A stretch of 64,000 nucleotides of DNA from Goodfellowiella coeruleoviolacea (GTDB lineage Bacteria; Actinomycetota; Actinomycetes; Mycobacteriales; Pseudonocardiaceae): contig NZ_JAMTCK010000001.1 in assembly GCF_024171785.1 (NCBI RefSeq), positions 558,134 to 622,133 on the forward strand, in the 5' to 3' direction. The position numbers were made by a program, and so were the translations under genes. Shown in pieces: positions 43,304-51,987 of this stretch. Under the pieces are notes generated by a model. That model saw only the letters and a list, made by a program, of their open reading frames with translations, ran no database searches and was not told the DNA's origin. Positions within the stretch are counted from its first letter, which is position 1, and the number at the start of each line of letters is the position of its first letter.

Positions 43304-43336
43304 GCTGACGGCACGCTGACCGGCCGCTGATCGGCC
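43304..43336. promoter_or_regulatory. Three 11-bp direct repeats, probable SARP-binding site
   Basis: GCTGACG, GCTGACC and GCTGATC begin at 43304, 43315 and 43326: heptamers with 4-bp spacers, the 11-bp geometry known for SARP targets such as those of ActII-ORF4 and DnrI. They lie in the 123-bp gap between the SARP gene and the divergent hydrolase gene. Confidence 0.65.
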
Positions 43337-43385
43337 GCCGGCAGGGTGGTTCCCGCACCGGACGAACCACCCGCGAGAGGGCACC

Positions 43386-44264
43386 ATGACACCGAAGATC
43401 ACCGGATTCACCCAGCGCCGCGTCACCGTCGCCGACGGGGTGGCGCTCAACGTGGCGGTGGGCGGCTCGGGCAGCCCCGTCGTGCTGCTGCACGGCTTCC
43501 CGCAGACCCACCTGATGTGGCGGCACGTCGCCGCCGACCTGGCCGCCGACCACACGGTCATCTGCCCGGACCTGCGCGGCTACGGCGACAGCGACAAGCC
43601 GGCCGACACCGACGGGCGGACCTACGCCAAGCGCACCATGGCCGCGGACGTCGTGGCGCTGGCCCGCGCCCTCGGCCACGACCGCTTCGCCCTGGCCGGC
43701 CACGACCGCGGCGCGCTGGTGGCCATCCGCGCCGGGCTGGACCACCCCACCGCCGTCACCCACCTGGCCTCGCTGGACGTGCTGCCCACCCTGGACATGT
43801 GGGACGTGATGCACGGGGTCTCCGCCGCCGTCGGCTTCCACCTCTACCTGATGGCCCAGCCGCCCGGGCTGCCGGAGACGCTGATCAGCGGCGCGCCCGA
43901 GGAGTTCTTCGGCCACTTCCTCGACATCTGGGCCACCGACCCGGGCGCGATCCCGCCGGACGTGCGCGCGGCCTACCTGGCGGCCGCGCGCGCGGCCATC
44001 CCCTCGATCGTCGCCGACTACCGGGCCTCGGCCGGCATCGACGTGGCAGACGACCAGGCCGACCGGCAGGCCGGCAACCAGCTGCGGATGCCGGTGACCG
44101 TGCTGCAGCAGGACTGGGGCGCCGCGCTCGGCTTCGACGCGGCCGCGCGCTGGCGGGCCTGGGCGCCCGACCTGGACCACCGCACGGTGAGCTGCGGGCA
44201 CTTCATGGCCGAGGAGGACCCGGCCGAGGTGGTCAAGGCACTGCGCGACCTGCTCGCGCGGTAG
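43386..44264 (+). CDS. Alpha/beta hydrolase, fluoroacetate-dehalogenase/epoxide-hydrolase-like
   Basis: 292-aa cytosolic alpha/beta hydrolase. Oxyanion motif VLLHGFPQTHLMW, strand PDLRGYGDSDKP, nucleophile elbow AGHDRGALVA with Asp as nucleophile (not Ser), and catalytic His in SCGHFMAEEDP. This layout and PTLDMWDVMHG match fluoroacetate dehalogenases and epoxide hydrolases. However, the His-Trp pair that binds halide in dehalogenases appears as FHLYLMAQP (His kept, Trp not seen), so C-F cleavage is doubtful and epoxide or ester hydrolysis more likely. It lies across three SARP-type repeats from the SARP gene and may be its target. Confidence 0.85.
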   Translation: MTPKITGFTQRRVTVADGVALNVAVGGSGSPVVLLHGFPQTHLMWRHVAADLAADHTVICPDLRGYGDSDKPADTDGRTYAKRTMAADVVALARALGHDRFALAGHDRGALVAIRAGLDHPTAVTHLASLDVLPTLDMWDVMHGVSAAVGFHLYLMAQPPGLPETLISGAPEEFFGHFLDIWATDPGAIPPDVRAAYLAAARAAIPSIVADYRASAGIDVADDQADRQAGNQLRMPVTVLQQDWGAALGFDAAARWRAWAPDLDHRTVSCGHFMAEEDPAEVVKALRDLLAR

Positions 44265-44283
44265 CGGCGCGGCGCTTGGCTAC

Positions 44284-44319
44284 CCTCGTTCCCGCACCCA
44301 ACCCGGTGCGGGAACGAGG
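44284..44319 (+). terminator. 15-bp perfect hairpin that includes the ribosome site of the next gene
   Basis: CCTCGTTCCCGCACC (44284-44298) pairs with GGTGCGGGAACGAGG (44305-44319) around a 6-nt loop. It starts 20 nt after the hydrolase stop, so it can act as terminator, but its right arm runs into AGGAG, the ribosome site of the DUF2293 gene. It could also hide that site in a read-through transcript. Confidence 0.75.
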
Positions 44320-44326
44320 AGTGGAG

Positions 44327-45385
44327 TTGGCGGGCGAACAGTCCAAACTGGAGCGTCGGGTGGTCGCGGCGGCCGAGGCCCAGCTGGCCAGGAGCAAGTT
44401 CGTGTCCCCGGTGGCGCTGGTGGCGAGCCTGGGCTGGCTGCCGGGCCGGGTGGTCGAGCAGTGGCAGCAGGGGCGCGTCGAGCACCTGGAGAGCGCCGCC
44501 GCGGTGTCCCCGGACAAGCTGGCCCTCGCGCTGGAGCACTTCCACCACTGGGCCCGCGCGCGGCACCTGGAGCCGACCGAGACCCCGTACGTGGCGGCCA
44601 CCCGGGACCGCCGGCCGCTGCGGTTCACCGCCGCCGGCGCCGAGGCCGTCGAGCGCGCCTGGCGCACCCACTGGCTCTCGCCCGGGCTCAGCCAGGCCGG
44701 GCGGGACCGGTTGCTGCGCAGGCAGAGCCAGCCGCCGGACCTGGTGGTGGTGTGGGCGACCGGCGACTGGTCCTGTGTGGACTGTGGTGACACCGGCGAG
44801 TTCCTGGTGGTGGAGGACGAACAGTCGCGCTGCCTGTCCTGTGTGGACATGGACCACCTGGTGTTCCTGCCGTCCGGGGACGCCACACTCAGCCGCAGGG
44901 CCAAGAAGGCGAGCCGGCTGGCCGCGGTGGTGGTCCGGTTCGCCAGGGGCCGCAAGCGCTACGAGCGCAGGGGCATCCTGGTCGAGGAGGCCGCGCTGGA
45001 GCTGGCCGAGGAGCAGTGCCTGGCCGACGCGGACGTGCGCGAGCGGCGGCGGGAGCGGGACCGGGAGCGCCGGGCCCACGCCGACGTGGCGTTCCAGGCC
45101 AGGTTCGCCGAGGAGATCAGGCGGCACTTCCCCGGCATCCCCACCGACCGCGCGGAGCGGATCGCGCGGCACGCCGGGGAGCGCGGCAGCCGCCGGGTGG
45201 GTCGCTCGGCCGCCGGCCAGGCCCTGGGCGAGCGCGCCGTGGAACTGGCGGTGATCGCGTCGGTGCGCCACGAGGACACCGACTACGACGACCTGCTGAT
45301 GTCCGGGGTGCCCAGGCAGCAGGCGCGGGACCGGATCGCCGCCGACATCGACCGGGTGTTGCTGGCCTGGCGGTCGCCGGGCTGA
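44327..45385 (+). CDS. DUF2293-domain protein with zinc-ribbon-like cysteines
   Basis: 352-aa protein. The C-terminal part (about residues 260-350) is DUF2293: ERIARHAGERGSRRVGRSAA, then ASVRHEDTDYDDLLMSGVPR. Its function is not known to me. The middle carries two CxxC pairs, WSCVDCGD and SRCLSCVD, spaced like a zinc ribbon, followed by a highly charged helix (RERRRERDRERRAHAD). The N-terminus is helical. TTG 44327 has AGGAG at a 5-nt spacing; GTG 44321 would be too close to it. Zinc ribbon plus basic helix would suit nucleic-acid binding (inference). Confidence 0.8.
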   Translation: MAGEQSKLERRVVAAAEAQLARSKFVSPVALVASLGWLPGRVVEQWQQGRVEHLESAAAVSPDKLALALEHFHHWARARHLEPTETPYVAATRDRRPLRFTAAGAEAVERAWRTHWLSPGLSQAGRDRLLRRQSQPPDLVVVWATGDWSCVDCGDTGEFLVVEDEQSRCLSCVDMDHLVFLPSGDATLSRRAKKASRLAAVVVRFARGRKRYERRGILVEEAALELAEEQCLADADVRERRRERDRERRAHADVAFQARFAEEIRRHFPGIPTDRAERIARHAGERGSRRVGRSAAGQALGERAVELAVIASVRHEDTDYDDLLMSGVPRQQARDRIAADIDRVLLAWRSPG

Positions 45386-45417
45386 CGGCGACCGCCCCGC
45401 TGTCGTGGCTACCGGGC

Positions 45418-47121
45418 TCAGCCCACCACGGCCGGTTCCCACCGCCGCTCGACCACCCGCACCAGCCCCTGGTCGGTGAGCTTCACCTGGGGTGACACCG
45501 GCAGGGTCATGGTGGAGATGCTCATCAGCACGTTGCGGTGCTGCCAGCCCCACTCGTGCAGGGCCTGGCGCACCGCGCCGGCCGCGGCCGCCACCTCGGG
45601 TGCGGGCCGGTCGGAGAGCACGCCGGCCACGGGCAGCGGCAGGTGCGTGGTGGGCGCGCCGTCCCGGACCACGCACAGGCCGCCCTGCGAGTCGATCAGC
45701 TGGTTGGCGGCGGCGCGCATGGCCGCGGCCGCGGTGCCGACCACGGTGAGGTTGTGGCTGTCGTGGGCGTAGGTGGTGGCGGCGGCGCCCCGGCCGAGCG
45801 CCATGCCCAGCACCGGGGCCATGGACCGGTTGCCGCTGCGGTGGTGCCGCTCGTAGACGGCCAGCACCGCGGTGCGGCCCTCCCAGTCCACCACGCCGTC
45901 GCGCACCGGCAGCACCACCTCGGCCGGTTCGGTGTAGGTGTCGACCGGGTTCACCCGCAGCGCCCGGAACACGTGCTCGCCGTCGGGCAGGTCCACCCGC
46001 CAGCGCAGGTCGTCCTCGGTCAGCGGGTCCAGGTGCACGGTGTCGGCGAAGGGGTGCGCCAGCGCGGTGGCCGCGGCCGGCTGGGGCTGGGCGTCGCGGG
46101 CCACCACCCGGCCGCCGCAGACCACCGCCACCGGGGTGAGGTCGTCCAGGGCGCGCAGCAGCACCAGGTCGGCGCGCTTGCCCGGGGCCACCACGCCCCG
46201 GTCGTCCAGGCCCAGGCGCCGCGCCGGGTGCAGGGTGAGGGCGCGCAGCACGGCCAGCGGGCTCAGGCCGGCGGCCATGGCCACCCGCCCGATGTGGTCC
46301 AGGTGTCCCCGGTCCAGGATGGCGTCAGCGGCCAGGTCGTCGGTGACCAGGCAGAAGTCCGGCAGCACCGGCAGTTCGCCCAGCGCGCGCACCAGCTCCG
46401 GGGTCAGGCACTTCTCCTGGAGCATCAGCAGCATGCCCAGGCGGGCCTTTTCCACGGCGATCTCGGGTGTGTTCTTGGTGTGGTCGGAGTCGATGCCCGC
46501 CCACAGGTACTCGTTGAGGTCGTCGCCGGTCAGGTTCGGGCAGTGCCCGTCCAGCCGGACGCCCTGCTGGCGGGCCGCGGTGACGATGGCGTGCATCCGC
46601 TCGTCCCCGTTGACCACGGCCCGGTAGTCCATCACCTCGCCGAGCGTGTTGACCCCGTCCCAGGTGAGCATCTCGGCGATGTCCTGGGCGGTGAGCCGGC
46701 TGCCCGCCGTCTCGAACCCCTCCAGCGAGGGCACGCAGGAGGGCACCGCCCACAGCATGGTCTGCGCGCAGTCCCGGCCCTGCTCGATCATCCACGCCAT
46801 GGCCTCGCGGCCGGCGACGTTGACGATCTCGTGCGGGTCGGCCAGCACGGTGGTGGTGCCGTGCGGCAGGGTGATCCGGGCGAACTCGGCGGGCGCCAGC
46901 AGGGAACTCTCGATGTGCATGTGCGCGTCGATGTAGCCGGGCGCCACCAGCAGGCCGTCGGCGTCGAGCACCTCGTCGGCCTCGACGGCCACGCCCGGAG
47001 AGGTGACCGCGCGGATCACGTCACCGGTCACCAGCAGGTCGGCCGGCCAGATCTCGCCGGTGTGCACCGAGACAACGCTGGCCCCCCTGATCAGCAGGTC
47101 ACAGCGAGTGGGGATGGACAT
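45418..47121 (-). CDS. ade: Adenine deaminase
   Basis: 567-aa amidohydrolase-fold enzyme converting adenine to hypoxanthine and ammonia. It starts DLLIRGASVVSVHTGEI; metal ligands sit in GYIDAHMHIESS and LADPHEI, with VPSCVPS and DGHCPNL typical of Ade. The C-terminal Ade domain shows RSMAPVLGMALGRGA and YAHDSHNLTVVG. Length is normal (E. coli Ade about 588). ATG 47121 follows AGGAG. Last gene of the operon with nucleoside hydrolase, which would supply adenine from adenosine. Confidence 0.92.
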   Translation of the reverse strand: MSIPTRCDLLIRGASVVSVHTGEIWPADLLVTGDVIRAVTSPGVAVEADEVLDADGLLVAPGYIDAHMHIESSLLAPAEFARITLPHGTTTVLADPHEIVNVAGREAMAWMIEQGRDCAQTMLWAVPSCVPSLEGFETAGSRLTAQDIAEMLTWDGVNTLGEVMDYRAVVNGDERMHAIVTAARQQGVRLDGHCPNLTGDDLNEYLWAGIDSDHTKNTPEIAVEKARLGMLLMLQEKCLTPELVRALGELPVLPDFCLVTDDLAADAILDRGHLDHIGRVAMAAGLSPLAVLRALTLHPARRLGLDDRGVVAPGKRADLVLLRALDDLTPVAVVCGGRVVARDAQPQPAAATALAHPFADTVHLDPLTEDDLRWRVDLPDGEHVFRALRVNPVDTYTEPAEVVLPVRDGVVDWEGRTAVLAVYERHHRSGNRSMAPVLGMALGRGAAATTYAHDSHNLTVVGTAAAAMRAAANQLIDSQGGLCVVRDGAPTTHLPLPVAGVLSDRPAPEVAAAAGAVRQALHEWGWQHRNVLMSISTMTLPVSPQVKLTDQGLVRVVERRWEPAVVG

Positions 47122-47141
47122 GGGGTCTCCTGCCCTCTCAG

Positions 47142-48104
47142 TCACGGGTCCTGGCGGGAGTAGCGGCGCAGGCGGGACAGCAGCAGTTCGCGGAAGGCCG
47201 CCGCGTCCACGCCGGTGGCGACCAGCGCGTTGCGGGCCTGCCCGGTCCGCTGGTGGACGTCGGCCACCAGCGCTCCCCTGGTGAACTCGCCGGTGCACTC
47301 CACGGTCACGCTGGCCTCGGTCCACTCCAGCAGGTCCGGTTGGACGGCCGCGGCCACGGCGAGCGCGTCGTGCACGGCGCAGGCCGCGACGCCGCTGCGC
47401 GCGGAGTGGCGCTCCACCAGGTGCCGCAGCATCCGGCCGGCCGCGGAGGTGACCGGAGCGCCGTCGCGTTCCAGGGTCTGCGCGTCCTCCAGCGGCGTCA
47501 ACGCCTTGCGGGTGGCGTCCAGCGGCACGATGCGCAGCGGCACGCCGGTCTCGGCCACGTACCGGGCGGCCTCGGGGTCGGCGTAGAAGTTGAACTCGGC
47601 GGCCGGGGTGACGTTGCCCGGCGCGAACGCGGCCCCGCCCATCAGCACGATCTCCCGCACGGCCGCGCGCAGGTCCGGGCGGGTGTGCAGCAGCGCGGCC
47701 ACGTTGGTCAGCGGCCCCAGCGCGATCAGGGTGAACTCGCCTGGCCGGCGCTCCAGCTGCTCGGCCATCCAGTCCACGGCGTGCCCGGGGTGCGGCGGCC
47801 GGGTGGCCTCGGGCAGGTCGACGCCGCCGAGGCCACCCGCGCCGTGCACCGGCTCGTCGGGCAGGCGCCGCACCCTGGCCACCGGGCCGGCGTGGCCGCG
47901 CACCACCGGCACGGTCTCGGGCACGCCGATGAGCTGGGCCAGCCGGGCGGCGTTGTCGGCCGCCCGGTTGATGCCCACGTTGCCCGCGACCGCGCAGATC
48001 CCGGCGATCTCCAACTCCGGTGAGGCGAACGCGAGGAACAGCGCGATCGCGTCGTCGATACCCGGGTCACAGTCGATGATCACCGGGGTGCGGGCCGGAC
48101 TCAC
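47142..48104 (-). CDS. Inosine-uridine-preferring nucleoside hydrolase
   Basis: 320-aa nucleoside N-ribohydrolase that releases ribose and free base. The Ca-binding motif IIDCDPGIDDAIAL is at the N-terminus; VRGHAGPVAR, ALGPLTNVA, VLMGGAAFAPGN and TPAAEFNFYADPEAA complete the IUNH pattern, with the His of VHDALAV near the C-terminus. GTG 48104 overlaps the binding-protein stop by 4 nt (GTGA). It links the ABC importer to adenine deaminase as a purine nucleoside salvage line. Confidence 0.92.
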   Translation of the reverse strand: MSPARTPVIIDCDPGIDDAIALFLAFASPELEIAGICAVAGNVGINRAADNAARLAQLIGVPETVPVVRGHAGPVARVRRLPDEPVHGAGGLGGVDLPEATRPPHPGHAVDWMAEQLERRPGEFTLIALGPLTNVAALLHTRPDLRAAVREIVLMGGAAFAPGNVTPAAEFNFYADPEAARYVAETGVPLRIVPLDATRKALTPLEDAQTLERDGAPVTSAAGRMLRHLVERHSARSGVAACAVHDALAVAAAVQPDLLEWTEASVTVECTGEFTRGALVADVHQRTGQARNALVATGVDAAAFRELLLSRLRRYSRQDP

Positions 48105-49147
48105 CCGGAGACCTCCCGGGCGAACCGGTCCACCCACTCGTCGTTGTGCTCGACGGCGAAGTCCAGGTCCGGGGTGCGGTACCCGGCGGCGGTGGGGTCC
48201 TTGGCGATCTCACCGGACACCGCGGCGAGCGCGTCGGGCACCTTGGCGTAGCGGTTCACCGGCTTGTCGTTGAACGCCTCGGCGGCCTTCTCCTGCACCT
48301 CGGTGGACAGCAGGTAGTCGATGAACTTCTCGGCGCCCGCCTTGTTGTGCGCGCCCTTGACCACCTGGGCGCTGTTGGTCACCACGTACTTGCCCTTGTC
48401 CATCGGCGCCCAGGCCAGCGGCTTGCCCGCCTTGACCGGGTCGACCGCGAACAGGTCCAGGGCGGGGGCCATGGTGACCTCGCCCCGGTCGAGCAGGCTG
48501 ACCACCTCGGTGCTGCTGCTGAAGAACTTGAGCACGTTCGGCTTGAGTTCGGTCAGCTTGGTGAAGGCGGCGTCCACGTCCTGCGGGCCGGAGCCGAACT
48601 GCTCGGCGGTGCCGAACAGCAGCGGGATGCCGGCGCTGGCGGACAGCGCGGGCAGGGCCACCTGCCCCTTGTACTTGGCGTCCCACAGCTGGCTCAGGCC
48701 GGGCTGCCCGCTCACCTTGTCGGTCCGGTAGAGCATGCCCAGCAGCTGGTAGGTGTAGGCGGGGCCGTACCCGTCGGTGCTGTAGGCGAAGTCGAAGGAC
48801 TTGGACAGGTTGGGGATCGCGGCCGAGTCGATCTGCTCGAACAGGCCCTGCTTCTTGCCGATCGCGGCGAACAGGTCGGAGATCAGCACCACGTCGACGG
48901 TGGGGTTGTTCTTGTTGATCTGCAACTTGGTGAGCCGGTCGGCGTTGTTGCCGCTCTCCACCACGACGTCCATGCCGGTCTGCTGTTCGAACGGCTTGAC
49001 CACGGCCTCTTCGAACCGGTCGGCACCGAAACCGAAGGTGCTGACCACGAGCTTGTTGGGGTCCTGCGACGGGCTCTCGCCCGCGCAGGCGGTCACCGAG
49101 ACGGCGAGCACCGCCCCGGCGAGCACGGCACGCAACAACCTGCTCAC
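48101..49147 (-). CDS. ABC solute-binding lipoprotein, polyamine/iron-type family
   Basis: 348-aa binding protein with a lipoprotein signal MSRLLRAVLAGAVLAVSVTAC. The mature part matches PotD/FbpA-type proteins: LVVSTFGFGADRFEEAVVKP, VDVVLISDLFAAIGKKQGLFE and YGPAYTYQLLGMLYR. GTG start overlaps the ATPase stop (GTGA). The family binds polyamines, iron, thiamine or organic acids. Because the operon ends in a nucleoside hydrolase and adenine deaminase, a nucleoside, nucleobase or related adenine derivative is the suggested ligand. Confidence 0.88.
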   Translation of the reverse strand: MSRLLRAVLAGAVLAVSVTACAGESPSQDPNKLVVSTFGFGADRFEEAVVKPFEQQTGMDVVVESGNNADRLTKLQINKNNPTVDVVLISDLFAAIGKKQGLFEQIDSAAIPNLSKSFDFAYSTDGYGPAYTYQLLGMLYRTDKVSGQPGLSQLWDAKYKGQVALPALSASAGIPLLFGTAEQFGSGPQDVDAAFTKLTELKPNVLKFFSSSTEVVSLLDRGEVTMAPALDLFAVDPVKAGKPLAWAPMDKGKYVVTNSAQVVKGAHNKAGAEKFIDYLLSTEVQEKAAEAFNDKPVNRYAKVPDALAAVSGEIAKDPTAAGYRTPDLDFAVEHNDEWVDRFAREVSG

Positions 49148-50193
49148 GCTGGAGACTCCTGCTGGTGTTGGAGGGATGGGGTGCCCTGGCCACCGTCACC
49201 GGGAACCGAGTCGGTCCCGGTCAGGCTGATCGCCCGGTCCAGCGGCAGGAACAGACGCACCGGCGAGCCGGCGCGCAGGCTGTCGTTGGTGGTGGTGGCG
49301 AGAACGTTCTGGCCGCCGACATCGACGGTGACCACACAGTCGGTGCCGCGGAACCGGACAGCGGCGACGGTGCCGGTGACGGATTCCCCGCCGGCCGGCG
49401 GCGCCGCGTCGTGCTCGACGACGTCGACGTGCTCCGGCCGGATGGTGATCCGTCCTCGTCCTGGCAGGTCGAGGAAGTTCTCGTAGCCCAGGAACTCCGC
49501 GACGAACCGGGTCCGAGGGGCGCGGAACACCTCGCGCGGGTGGCCCTGCTGCACGACCCGCCCCCGGTCCAGGATGACCATGGAGTCGGCGAGTTCGAGT
49601 GCCTCCTCCTGGTCGTGGGTGACCAGGATCGCGGTGATGCCGGTCTCGCGCTGGATGCGCAGCAGTTCCTGGCGCATCTGCACGCGCAGCCGGGCGTCCA
49701 GGTTGGACAGTGGCTCGTCCAGCAGCAGCACGGCGGGGCGCGCGGCGATCGCCCTGGCCAGCGCGACCCGCTGCTGCTGGCCACCGGACAGCTGCTGCGG
49801 CCGGCGGTCGGCCAGGTGCGCCAGCCCGACCAGGTCCAGCGCCTCGTGCACCCGGGTGCGGATCTGCGCGGCGGGCACCTTGCGCATCTGCAGTCCGAAC
49901 GCGACGTTCTTGGCCACGGTCATGTGCGGGAACAGCGCGTAGGACTGGAACACCATGCCGATGTTGCGGCGTTCCGGTGGCAGCCGGGTGGCGTCCCTGC
50001 CCTCCAGCAGGATCGTGCCGCTGGTGGGCTGGAGGTAGCCGGCGATCATCCGCAGGGTGGTGGTCTTGCCGCAGCCACTGGGGCCCAGCAGTGCGACGAA
50101 CTGGCCGCGGGTCACCGTCAGGTCGACCTCGCGCACGGCGGCGGTGCCGGCGAACTCCCGGGTCACCGCCTTTAGCTGCACCACTGGCGTCAT
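49144..50193 (-). CDS. ABC ATPase, PotA type
   Basis: 349-aa ATPase with a full nucleotide-binding domain (Walker A GPSGCGKTT, signature LSGGQQQRV, Walker B VLLLDEPLSNLD, switch VTHDQEEAL) and a C-terminal TOBE/OB regulatory domain beginning RITIRPEHVDVVE. The pattern LFPHMTVAKNVAFGLQMR is typical of PotA/FbpC importers. Third gene of the operon, after the two permeases and before the binding protein. Confidence 0.92.
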   Translation of the reverse strand: MTPVVQLKAVTREFAGTAAVREVDLTVTRGQFVALLGPSGCGKTTTLRMIAGYLQPTSGTILLEGRDATRLPPERRNIGMVFQSYALFPHMTVAKNVAFGLQMRKVPAAQIRTRVHEALDLVGLAHLADRRPQQLSGGQQQRVALARAIAARPAVLLLDEPLSNLDARLRVQMRQELLRIQRETGITAILVTHDQEEALELADSMVILDRGRVVQQGHPREVFRAPRTRFVAEFLGYENFLDLPGRGRITIRPEHVDVVEHDAAPPAGGESVTGTVAAVRFRGTDCVVTVDVGGQNVLATTTNDSLRAGSPVRLFLPLDRAISLTGTDSVPGDGGQGTPSLQHQQESPA

Positions 50194-50214
50194 GATGTTC
50201 TCTTCCCTACTGGC

Positions 50215-51000
50215 CTACTGGCTGAAGACCTTGTTGAAGCCGACGAGTCGTTCGGTGACCAGGGCGACCACCACGGTGATGCCCAGCAGCAGCGTGCTCA
50301 CCGCGGCCACCACCGGGTCGAAGGAGAACTCGACGTAGCGCAGCATCTCCACCGGCAGCGTGGACATGCCCGGGCCGGTGAGCAGCAGCGAGAGCGGCAC
50401 GTTGTTGAACGAGGTGAGCAGGGACAGCACGGACGCGGCCACGATGCCCGGGGTCATCACCGGCAGGGTGATCCGGAAGAAGGCGCGCACCGGACCGGCG
50501 CCCAGGCCCCTGGCCGCCTCCTCCAGCGCCGGGTCGGACATGGCCAGCGACGCGCCGGTCACCCGGACCGCGTAGGGCAGCAGCAGCACGGTGTGCCCGA
50601 TCAGCAGCGCGCCCAGCGCGGTGATCCGCAGCGTCACCATCAACTGCTGGAACAGGGCGAAGCCCAGCACCAGCTCCGGCACGATGACCGGGGACAGGAA
50701 CAGGGTCTCGATCGCCTTGCGGCCGGGGAACCGGTACCGCTGGATGACCAGGGTCGCCGGAACCCCGATCAGCAGCGCGAGCAGCGTGGCGCCGCCGGCC
50801 ACCAGCAGGCTGGTGCGCAGCGCGTCCAGGAACGGCTGGTAGTCCAGGGCCTGCTCGAACCACCGGGTGGACAGGCCCGGCGGCGGGAACTCGATGGTGT
50901 CGCCCGAGGAGAACGCCACCGGCACCATGAGCAGGATGGGGCCGAGCAGGAACAGCAGGGCCAGCGCGGCAAGACCCCAGAGCACGGGACGGCGGCGCAT
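50215..51000 (-). CDS. ABC permease, PotC type
   Basis: 261-aa membrane subunit with six helices and the coupling loop DPALEEAARGLGAGPVRAFF. ATG at 51000 shares its A with the upstream TGA (TGATG); a GTG one codon earlier is an alternative. Pairs with the PotB-type permease to form the channel. Confidence 0.9.
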   Translation of the reverse strand: MRRRPVLWGLAALALLFLLGPILLMVPVAFSSGDTIEFPPPGLSTRWFEQALDYQPFLDALRTSLLVAGGATLLALLIGVPATLVIQRYRFPGRKAIETLFLSPVIVPELVLGFALFQQLMVTLRITALGALLIGHTVLLLPYAVRVTGASLAMSDPALEEAARGLGAGPVRAFFRITLPVMTPGIVAASVLSLLTSFNNVPLSLLLTGPGMSTLPVEMLRYVEFSFDPVVAAVSTLLLGITVVVALVTERLVGFNKVFSQ

Positions 51001-51824
51001 CACACCACCTTCGCTTTACCGGACAGTCGGGTGGTCACCGCGCTGACCACCAGCACGATCACCGTCATGATCAGCGCCACCGCGCTGGCCGCGGCCCAGT
51101 CCAGCTTCACGTTGGCGTACTCGTAGAGCAGCGTGGCCAGGGTGCGGTTCTGCGTGCCGCCCAACAACATCGGCGTGGTGAACGCGGTGACCGAGCCAGC
51201 GAACACCAGGGTGGCGCCGACCAGCACGCCGGGCAGTGCCAGCGGCAGCACCACCCGCCGGAACGCCCGGCCCGCGCTGGCGCCCAGCCCCCGGGCCGCC
51301 TCCTCCAGCCGGAAGTCCACTTGGGACAGTGAGCTGTAGCTGGTGACGATCATCATCGGCATGAACAGCTGGGCGAGCCCGATGACCAGGGCCAGTTCGG
51401 TGTACAGCAGCTGCACCGGCTCGTCGGCCAGGCCCAGCGCCACCAGCGCCTGGCTGATCAGGCCGTTGCGGCCCAGGATGACCAGCCAGGAGTAGGTGCG
51501 CACCACGTTGCTGAGCAGCAGCGGGAAGATCGACATGGCCAGCAGCAGACCGCGCCAGCGGGCCGGCACCCGGGAGATCAGGTAGGCCACGGGGAAGCCG
51601 AACACCAGGCACACCACGGTGACCACGACGGCGACCCGGATCGTGCGCGCGGCCACGGTGAGCACGAAGCTGTCGCCGACCAGCTCGCCCAGCCGACCGA
51701 GCACACTGGTGTCCTCGATCGTCGGCGGCGCGAACAGGGTGGTGATGAAGGGGTACAGGAAGCCGAAGACCAGCAGGGCAAGGCCAGGCACAAGCAGGAG
51801 ACCAACCGTCACTTTGCGTGACAT
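51000..51824 (-). CDS. ABC permease, PotB type (first gene of the operon)
   Basis: 274-aa membrane subunit with six helices and coupling loop FRLEEAARGLGASAGRAF; NVVRTYSWLVILGRNGLISQ is typical for PotB/PotH. ATG 51824 begins directly before the first helix (VGLLLVPGLALLVFGFLYPF) and has GGAG upstream; a start at 51902 would add a hydrophilic tail without support. The gene follows twin LacI-type operators. Confidence 0.9.
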   Translation of the reverse strand: MSRKVTVGLLLVPGLALLVFGFLYPFITTLFAPPTIEDTSVLGRLGELVGDSFVLTVAARTIRVAVVVTVVCLVFGFPVAYLISRVPARWRGLLLAMSIFPLLLSNVVRTYSWLVILGRNGLISQALVALGLADEPVQLLYTELALVIGLAQLFMPMMIVTSYSSLSQVDFRLEEAARGLGASAGRAFRRVVLPLALPGVLVGATLVFAGSVTAFTTPMLLGGTQNRTLATLLYEYANVKLDWAAASAVALIMTVIVLVVSAVTTRLSGKAKVV

Positions 51825-51987
51825 CGACCGCGCGTCTCCTTCCGGTTCGTCAGGTGGTGCGGTGGCCGGACAGTCAGCCGCGGGCGGAACGCCGGTGTCC
51901 ACGCGCGCGCTGTGGTCGTTGTCGGTGGGTCGGACAGCTCTGGCCGTCTGCTCACCATGTGGGAACAGCGGACCAGGCCATCAGAGC

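Noticed and set aside
43263-44201. N-terminal extension of the SARP protein by 313 codons
   Set aside because: The frame stays open because of GC bias, but it is antisense to the alpha/beta hydrolase gene and has no regulator similarity; the SARP domain starts at VRFAVLGPL.
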